From Chloroflexota bacterium (GTDB lineage Bacteria; Chloroflexota; Anaerolineae; Promineifilales; Promineifilaceae), in contig JAGOMA010000012.1 in NCBI GenBank assembly GCA_017993775.1, positions 80,034 through 144,033 on the forward strand: a stretch of 64,000 nucleotides of DNA, read 5' to 3'. Shown in pieces: positions 59,203 through 64,000 of the stretch (positions are counted from its first letter, which is position 1; every line of letters starts with the position of its first letter). A program made the position numbers and the translations under genes. The notes beneath the pieces were generated by a model. It had not been told where the DNA came from. It saw only the letters and a list, made by a program, of their open reading frames with translations, and did no database searches.

Positions 59203-60624
59203 ATGTATATTTTGCACCATAAACTAAAGGATTTACCTTTACAAGAATATTCTGTCTTATATGACAACATTGCTTTTTCTGGCGATTGCAGGGGGCGATT
59301 AAGAGTTGAGTTGCGAATATCGCCATTCCCTGTTATGGATTGGGAGTTTGAGATTCTCGAACGGGATGTTCCTCATTTTCAGACAGATTCCAATCACAAG
59401 GTAGTTGAGCCAGTAAATGGTATAGAATTTTCTATTGGACGCCCCTCATACGCGCTACCCTCTTTTAGTACCTATGAAACACTGAGTATTCAGTACCGTG
59501 GAAGAATTTCCAGAGCATTCATTGGAAACCAAGACCTTGTTAGTAAGTCGTTTTCTTTCTATTTGCCTAATGCCAAGTTTCATGAAATTGTTTTACCACG
59601 TCGAGATCAAGAGGAACAAAGGCAGGTAAACAGAGAATTAAGAATAACTGAGGGGGGCCGAGAATTGGGTGTAGAGCGAGACGGGCGGTGGATAGAGACA
59701 AAAATCGATGATGAATGGTCCGTTCGAATTTTCACGCGAGATGAGTCTCTAAAATGGCTTGGACGCACTAATCGGGAGCAAGGAACAAAAATCACTACAA
59801 GTGGGAGGCTATATCAGCATGGCGAAGATGAGAAGAAGAAAGCTATTACACTCGAACAGGCTCTTGACACTTTAAAAAAGCTTTCCTCTTTGCTGGCATT
59901 TGCAAATGGGGGCTACACGGGACCATTATATGTTGAGGGGGTTGGTGTAGCACCTAATCGGTCCTTTTCAGGCGTTGTTACTACTTTTGAAGTTACTCCT
60001 ATTGAATTGATGGGCGAGACATGGCTTGATAGGACAAGCTCTTTAGGAAACTATATTAGGTGCTTCCCTTCTTTCTGCAAAATGGTCAACACGTCACCAT
60101 GGAATCAAGTTTATCAACTAGCACTGATCTGGTATTTTCAGGCAATTCAACCAATGAGTCCTCAAAGCGCTGGAAAGCCCTGGCCTGTCATTGCAAATGC
60201 CCTTGGCGCTGCCCTGGAAACTTTAAGCTATACCATTTTAGTACTTGAAGAAGATGACTTGGAAATTAGAAATACTAATAAGAAGCTATTCGATTTGAGT
60301 TGGGACAAGGTGTTAAAAAAACCTTCCAGTCACTCTCGACTGATCAAGCTTCTTGAACGTATAGGTATTTCCAAATCTCCCGGTTTTTCTGTCCCTAATT
60401 CTGTTAAAGATTTTGTATTATTAAGAAATGAAGCAACACATCAGAAGCCTGGGGGAGAGAGACCATCTAGTGAAATGCGAGATCAGGTGATCCGTCAGGC
60501 TATTCAGTGGTTAGAAGAATGCCTGCTATGGAGGCTTGGTTACAGCGGTGAATACCTTGATCGTTCTACTGGAAGTAGTATAAATCCTCGGTACGATTTA
60601 GGTACGAGAAATTCCTCATGGTAG
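59203..60624 (+). CDS. HEPN-domain protein, ApeA-like abortive-infection candidate
   Basis: 473 residues, markedly AT-rich. The N-terminal 200 residues are beta-rich ('LPLQEYSVLYDNIAFSGDCR', 'YETLSIQYRGRISRAFIGNQ'). From about 215 it is helical. The C-terminus has 'VKDFVLLRNEATHQKPG', a RNxxxH motif (Arg408, Asn409, His413) typical of HEPN ribonucleases, followed by 'WLEECLLWRLGYSGEYLDR', which matches the terminal helix region of ApeA-like HEPN proteins. ApeA is an abortive-infection factor. Likely role: RNA cleavage upon invasion by a competing phage (inference). No ACGGCCGT in the gene. No ribosome site of note at ATG 59203. Confidence 0.6.
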   Translation: MYILHHKLKDLPLQEYSVLYDNIAFSGDCRGRLRVELRISPFPVMDWEFEILERDVPHFQTDSNHKVVEPVNGIEFSIGRPSYALPSFSTYETLSIQYRGRISRAFIGNQDLVSKSFSFYLPNAKFHEIVLPRRDQEEQRQVNRELRITEGGRELGVERDGRWIETKIDDEWSVRIFTRDESLKWLGRTNREQGTKITTSGRLYQHGEDEKKKAITLEQALDTLKKLSSLLAFANGGYTGPLYVEGVGVAPNRSFSGVVTTFEVTPIELMGETWLDRTSSLGNYIRCFPSFCKMVNTSPWNQVYQLALIWYFQAIQPMSPQSAGKPWPVIANALGAALETLSYTILVLEEDDLEIRNTNKKLFDLSWDKVLKKPSSHSRLIKLLERIGISKSPGFSVPNSVKDFVLLRNEATHQKPGGERPSSEMRDQVIRQAIQWLEECLLWRLGYSGEYLDRSTGSSINPRYDLGTRNSSW

Positions 60625-60700
60625 TTTAGATTAATCTTGCCTTATACCCCCTTCATTTGCTACTCTGTCTTCATAGAACACCTATTCTACGGAGATACCC

Positions 60701-62032
60701 ATGACCACAACCCAACGCCCCTTTGAACTCGCCTGGATTCCCCCAGGCTCGGCCGCCGTCAACCCTGACCAGTACGTCGAACACCCAGAACACCAGCTGG
60801 ACGCCCTGCGCGGCATTTTGTACGGCCGTAACGCCCCCGGCTGGGCCGGCGCAGTCATCGTCAACCAGCGCACGGCCGAGCAGGGGTGGGCGGAAGACCA
60901 GTGCGGCCCGTACTTCATCGACGGCCATGCCCGCGACGAGGTCGCCCAACAAGCCGGCGCGGCCGAAATCCCCGCCCTCATCGGTCACTGGACCCCGGCC
61001 GAAGAGAAGCAGCTCATCGCCCTTATCAATCCCCTGGCCATGATGGCCGTGCCCGTGCCCGAAAAGCAGCTGCAGCTGTTAGAGGATGCGGCGCGCCTGG
61101 CCGAAGACCCGGCCCTGGTGGCCGCCCTCAAAGACCTGGCGGCGGAGGCCCAGGCCGCGCTGGACCAGCTCTACGTCGAGCCGCCAACCAAAGAAATAGA
61201 CGCCGAACCGCAGCTGGACCGCGCCCAGGAGCTGCGCGCCGAGTGGGGCACGGAACCGGGCCAACTGTGGCTGCTGGGCGACCACCGGCTGCTCTGCGGC
61301 GACAGCACCGACCCGGAGCAGGTGGCCAGGCTGATGGATGGGGAGCGCGCCATCCTCTTCGCCACCGACCCGCCTTACCTGGTGGATTACGATGGAACCA
61401 ACCATCCGCAAAAGTGGGGCGAGGAGGAACGAGAGAGCAAGAATAAGGATTGGAGCGATACCTACAAGGATTGGGACAAGGCGGTCAACGGCGACGGCCT
61501 GTACGATGGGTTCATCAAGACGGCCATCGAGGTGGCCATCGAACCCCACGCCGCCTGGTATTGCTGGCACGCCGCCCAACGGCAGAAGATGGTAGAAGAG
61601 AAATGGCTGCAAAACGGAGCGTTCCTCCACCAACAAATCATCTGGGTCAAGGAACGGCCGGTGCTAACCCGCGCCTGGTACATGTGGCAGCATGAGCCTT
61701 GCCTGTATGGCTGGCTGCGCGGTAACAAGCCGCCGCGCACGGCCGACGATTACCCGTCGACCATCTGGGTGATTCCAGGCATCCCCAACAGCGAGCGGCC
61801 GGATCATCCGACGCCGAAGCCGCTGCCAGTGTTTGAAATCCCGATGCGCCAGCACACGCGGGTGGGGGACGTCTGTTATGAGCCGTTCAGTGGCAGCGGC
61901 AGCCAGATCATCGCCGGCGAGCGGCTCGGCCGGAAGGTGTACGCGATGGAGCTTGCGCCGGAGTATGTGGCCGTGGCGCTGCAGCGGTATCTGGATGCGA
62001 CCGGCAAGCGGCCGGAGTTGGCGAAGGAGTAA
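60701..62032 (+). CDS. ParB-N/DNA methyltransferase fusion (beta-class, N4/N6)
   Basis: 443 residues, CGGAGAT before the ATG. Residues 1-100 are a ParB/Srx-type domain: 'VNPDQYVEHPEHQLDALRGI', 'AVIVNQRTAEQGWAEDQCGP', 'FIDGHARDEVAQQAGAAEIP' (the phosphate-binding GHxR). From about 190: 'LLGDHRLLCGDSTDPEQVAR' and 'TDPPYLVDYDG' (catalytic motif IV), and then motif I 'EPFSGSGSQIIAGERLGRKV'. The order IV then I marks a beta-class methyltransferase. Such ParB-methylase fusions are common in phages and protect their DNA. It is not linked to its own nuclease. Confidence 0.9.
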   Translation: MTTTQRPFELAWIPPGSAAVNPDQYVEHPEHQLDALRGILYGRNAPGWAGAVIVNQRTAEQGWAEDQCGPYFIDGHARDEVAQQAGAAEIPALIGHWTPAEEKQLIALINPLAMMAVPVPEKQLQLLEDAARLAEDPALVAALKDLAAEAQAALDQLYVEPPTKEIDAEPQLDRAQELRAEWGTEPGQLWLLGDHRLLCGDSTDPEQVARLMDGERAILFATDPPYLVDYDGTNHPQKWGEEERESKNKDWSDTYKDWDKAVNGDGLYDGFIKTAIEVAIEPHAAWYCWHAAQRQKMVEEKWLQNGAFLHQQIIWVKERPVLTRAWYMWQHEPCLYGWLRGNKPPRTADDYPSTIWVIPGIPNSERPDHPTPKPLPVFEIPMRQHTRVGDVCYEPFSGSGSQIIAGERLGRKVYAMELAPEYVAVALQRYLDATGKRPELAKE

Positions 62033-62050
62033 GTGTTGGCGCGCCAACAC
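62033..62050. promoter_or_regulatory. 18-bp palindrome GTGTTGGCGCGCCAACAC, copy 3
   Basis: Begins at the base after the methyltransferase stop. Identical over 18 bases to copy 1 (50277-50294). Next comes promoter-like TGACAC...TAGTAT sequence and two ACGGCCGT copies within 70 bases. Confidence 0.8.
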
Positions 62051-62128
62051 ATGAGGGAGCGAGGTGACACGGCCGTTTATTTCTGGTAGTATTTCTGCAA
62101 TCTAACTCGTGTAGGAACGGCCGTTTAC

Positions 62129-62233
62129 ATGAACTCAGATGAAATCAAGACCAAGCTCAAACTAAAGAGGCTGGCATACAGCCAGTTGTTTCAGGGCGCC
62201 GATGACCTCTTGGAGGACGGCGCCCTTTTTTAG
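62129..62233 (+). CDS. Very small ORF ending on a terminator
   Basis: 34 residues from ATG 62129: a Lys-rich start ('MNSDEIKTKLKLKRLAYSQL') and an acidic end. The stop codon is part of the T-run of the terminator at 62195-62231, so the transcript would end with the ORF. It may be a microprotein, or the transcript could be a small RNA. TAGGAA about 12 bases upstream is a weak ribosome site. Confidence 0.35.
   Translation: MNSDEIKTKLKLKRLAYSQLFQGADDLLEDGALF
62195..62231 (+). terminator. Rho-independent terminator
   Basis: Arms AGGGCGCC and GGCGCCCT, with further pairing CCTC/GAGG inside, then six T. It would end a short transcript that begins after the palindrome at 62033-62050. Confidence 0.82.
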
Positions 62234-62281
62234 ACTGAGCGGCTGCTTCTGAGGCTGATCCGACACCTGGCCGGCGTTCGG

Positions 62282-62509
62282 ATGCAGCAGGTGGGTGAGG
62301 CGCTGCCGATGGGCGAGGAGGTAACGGCCGTTGGGGCCGTGAAGGAAGCGCTGTTGGAGGCGATGGCTGAGGCTGCGCTGGGCGGCCACGACCTGGGCGA
62401 GTGGGAAGAAGTGGAGAATGGATGGCAGGCTCGGTGCGGCCGTTGTGATAAAACCATCTGGATTGGAAACGAAGGTTTGCGTTACTCTATGCTCGAAGAC
62501 TTTTGCTAA
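62282..62509 (+). CDS. Small phage protein with CxxC motif
   Basis: 75 residues from ATG 62282, with no clear ribosome site. The end 'GWQARCGRCDKTIWIGNEGL' has a C-G-R-C pair and a terminal Cys, like half of a zinc ribbon. The first half is helical. Small proteins with this ending are frequent near phage packaging genes. Function unknown. Confidence 0.5.
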   Translation: MQQVGEALPMGEEVTAVGAVKEALLEAMAEAALGGHDLGEWEEVENGWQARCGRCDKTIWIGNEGLRYSMLEDFC

Positions 62510-62534
62510 ATGAGTGTACGAAGGAGCTTTGAGG

Positions 62535-63209
62535 ATGTCATTTTGGTTTAGAGGTTTAGCTCTCGTTATCCCGATAGTATTGTCTTTTATCGGCTACCTG
62601 GAAATTAAAAAAAGAATTCAGCGCTTGGAAGAAAAAAAAGAATTTGCCGTGGAGTTTTTAAATAGACTCGTTGAATTTGTTAACAGCGGTGGCAAGGATG
62701 AAGAAACGTATTCATGGCTTGTTCAGCGTTCTCCAAAACTGCAAACCGAAATGGGTCACTGGGGGGTCTCCGACAAACTGTTGAGACCCTATGACAATGT
62801 GATAGTTAGCAACTACCCATTAATACTTAATGGTATACCAGAAATCTACAGATGTTTGGTACTAAGCCAATTCTCAGCCAGAATTGGATTGTCTTACGCT
62901 AATATGGTTAGAGAATCCATCTATCGATACGTAGGAATTGTCAATGACTGGCTCAAAGCAGCGAGTGAAGATATCAGAAATCCAATTATCTGGCTTAGAG
63001 AGGGAGTAAAACAGCTTCTGTTGCTTCCTTTTTTAGTACTTGAATGGGTAGGCATTGTTACCAGCAAAACAGTTTCGTCCTTTTCAAATAGCGCATTCCT
63101 GAAGTTTGTCGGGGGAGTAATAACAATAATTGGGTTGATAGGTTCAGTGGTAACGATAGTCACAGGCTGGGCACCATTTCTTCAGTGGATCAACAATATT
63201 ATGAGATGA
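62535..63209 (+). CDS. Hypothetical membrane protein of the phage-like element
   Basis: 224 residues from ATG 62535 (GGAGCTTTGAGG upstream). Membrane helices at about 5-22 ('RGLALVIPIVLSFIGYLEIK') and about 190-215 ('FVGGVITIIGLIGSVVTIVT'); a third weak one near 155-175. Between lies a soluble helical domain with 'SKLQTEMGHWGV'-like aromatic motifs. No family seen. AT-rich, without ACGGCCGT. A superinfection-exclusion or cargo protein is possible (inference). Situated between small genes and the packaging gene. Confidence 0.55.
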   Translation: MSFWFRGLALVIPIVLSFIGYLEIKKRIQRLEEKKEFAVEFLNRLVEFVNSGGKDEETYSWLVQRSPKLQTEMGHWGVSDKLLRPYDNVIVSNYPLILNGIPEIYRCLVLSQFSARIGLSYANMVRESIYRYVGIVNDWLKAASEDIRNPIIWLREGVKQLLLLPFLVLEWVGIVTSKTVSSFSNSAFLKFVGGVITIIGLIGSVVTIVTGWAPFLQWINNIMR

Positions 63210-63291
63210 ATTGGACAGCAAATTATTCTTACCCTTACTACTTTATTCCATGTAATTGAACTAACCAGAACGCCTGTGCTACCATGAACCC

Positions 63292-64000
63292 ATGACTAGC
63301 ACCGACAACGGCCGTTCACCCCTCTGGGAGCGCCAACCCTGGGACACCAACGCCAGCTACAAGGCGTTCAAAGACTACTACCTGCCCGCCGAGGAACCCG
63401 GCCGGCTCGCCAACGCCTACCGCGAATATAGGCGGCAAACAGGCGGCAAACAGGCGGCGACAAAAGTGCCCGGCAACTGGTCGGCCTGGTCCCGCGGCCG
63501 CCATCCCACCTCTGGTGACCCCATCCCCGGCGCGGCCACCTGGTCCGAACGCGCCGCCGCCTTTGACGCCCACGTCGCCCAGGAAGAACTCAAGGCTCTC
63601 GCGGCCGCCAAAGCCCGCAACAAACAGCAGCGCATGCGCGTCCTCGAAGGCGCGCTGGCCCAGCTCACCCTCGTCTGGTCGCAGCTGGATTACCGGCCGA
63701 AACTCGGCCCCGACGGCCGTGTCACCCAACCCGAACTGCCCTCCTTCCGTGACGCCACAGCGGCCGTGAAAACCATCCTCACCGAACTGCGCACCGAATA
63801 CGACGACATCCCCGCCCAGCAGCTGCAGGTGAGCGGCCCCGACGGCCGTCCTTTACCCATCACCGGCCACGTCGCCGGCTACGATTTCTCGGACCTCAAT
63901 GATGACGAACTCCTCGACCGCATCCGCGAGTATGAATCGCGTCGAACTGGAACAGTACCTGGCCCTGCTGATGGAGCAGGAACAGCGCGAACGGGAACAG
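63292..64000 (+). CDS. Terminase small subunit-like protein, C-terminus beyond the window
   Basis: The frame stays open from ATG 63292 to the right edge. The start 'SPLWERQPWDTNASYKAFKD' and then 'GAATWSERAAAFDAHVAQEE' is the pattern of small-terminase proteins found before the large terminase in many phages ('WERQPGES..W..RA.A.DA'). A helical region with 'RMRVLEGALAQLTLVWSQLD' follows. In the last 20 residues the sequence becomes Gly/Thr/Ala repetitive, which suggests the real end is close by. It marks the beginning of the packaging module. Confidence 0.6.
   Translation, partial: MTSTDNGRSPLWERQPWDTNASYKAFKDYYLPAEEPGRLANAYREYRRQTGGKQAATKVPGNWSAWSRGRHPTSGDPIPGAATWSERAAAFDAHVAQEELKALAAAKARNKQQRMRVLEGALAQLTLVWSQLDYRPKLGPDGRVTQPELPSFRDATAAVKTILTELRTEYDDIPAQQLQVSGPDGRPLPITGHVAGYDFSDLNDDELLDRIREYESRRTGTVPGPADGAGTARTGT
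63932..64000 (+). CDS. Start of a following gene, possibly large terminase
   Basis: ATG 63932 opens another frame inside the end of the preceding gene: 'MNRVELEQYLALLMEQEQRE', helical and charged, still open at the edge. Overlapping starts are usual in this element. The product cannot be named from 23 residues; position suggests the large terminase. Confidence 0.35.
   Translation, partial: MNRVELEQYLALLMEQEQREREQ

Noticed and set aside
1..64000. tRNA, rRNA or insertion sequence
   Set aside because: No cloverleaf, rRNA core or transposase frame was seen on either strand.

Overview
The window is bacterial and probably comes from a filamentous or sheet-forming Chloroflexota (Anaerolineae/Ardenticatenia-like). 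That assignment is inference. It rests on the many stand-alone GAF and receiver proteins, a large secreted subtilase ending in a 'FLPII'-type tail, a Pro/Thr-rich lipoprotein carrying a similar 'FLPMV' motif, and a SufR-SufCBD-SufS-SufU iron-sulfur cluster. The most striking global feature is the palindromic octamer ACGGCCGT (often AACGGCCGTT). It occurs hundreds of bases apart through nearly the whole chromosomal part, inside genes in every frame, and behaves like a highly iterated palindrome.

Layout. 1-12.3 kb (minus strand): two adjacent GAF sensor proteins, one of them cut by the window edge, with two receiver-only response regulators; a GH13 amylase-like enzyme; a YbaK-type deacylase; a third receiver; and a giant secreted S8 protease. 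12.7-30.4 kb: a membrane protein with a degenerate GGDEF-like domain, then an extracellular polysaccharide locus. The locus holds an initiating sugar-phosphate transferase, GT4 and GT2 glycosyltransferases, a Wzz-like co-polymerase, a flippase, an O-antigen ligase-like polymerase, a beta-helix lipoprotein and a SAF-domain dehydrogenase. Its forward core is tightly coupled by ATGA overlaps. A YhhN membrane protein and a GNAT acetyltransferase sit inside this stretch. 30.6-39.0 kb: the SUF iron-sulfur assembly region. SufR and a SufT-like protein face left; SufC, SufB, SufD, a rhodanese, SufS, SufU and a Rieske ferredoxin face right. Two textbook sigma-70 promoters flank an inverted repeat between the two arms. 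39.1-45.0 kb: a type IIA topoisomerase A subunit, a cold-shock-domain protein, and three minus-strand envelope proteins (PH-like, LysM, M23-like).

45.0-64.0 kb (right edge) looks like the left part of a prophage or phage-derived element. It opens with a ribbon-helix-helix repressor gene and a divergent promoter pair; each promoter spacer is filled by a palindromic operator. About a dozen short overlapping early genes follow, including a recombination-directionality-factor-like protein. Then comes a cargo block with an HsdR-N-type nuclease, an MmeI-like restriction-methylation fusion, a lipoprotein, a HEPN (ApeA-like) protein, a ParB-methyltransferase fusion and a membrane protein. A terminase-small-subunit-like gene runs off the window. 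No integrase and no structural genes are visible. An 18-bp palindrome, GTGTTGGCGCGCCAACAC, recurs only in intergenic spaces of this element.

The early phage genes are rich in ACGGCCGT like the host, but several cargo segments lack it and are more AT-rich, which suggests recent acquisition or domain swapping. I saw no tRNA, rRNA, CRISPR array or insertion sequence. All function calls are from reading protein sequences by eye; no database search was run.
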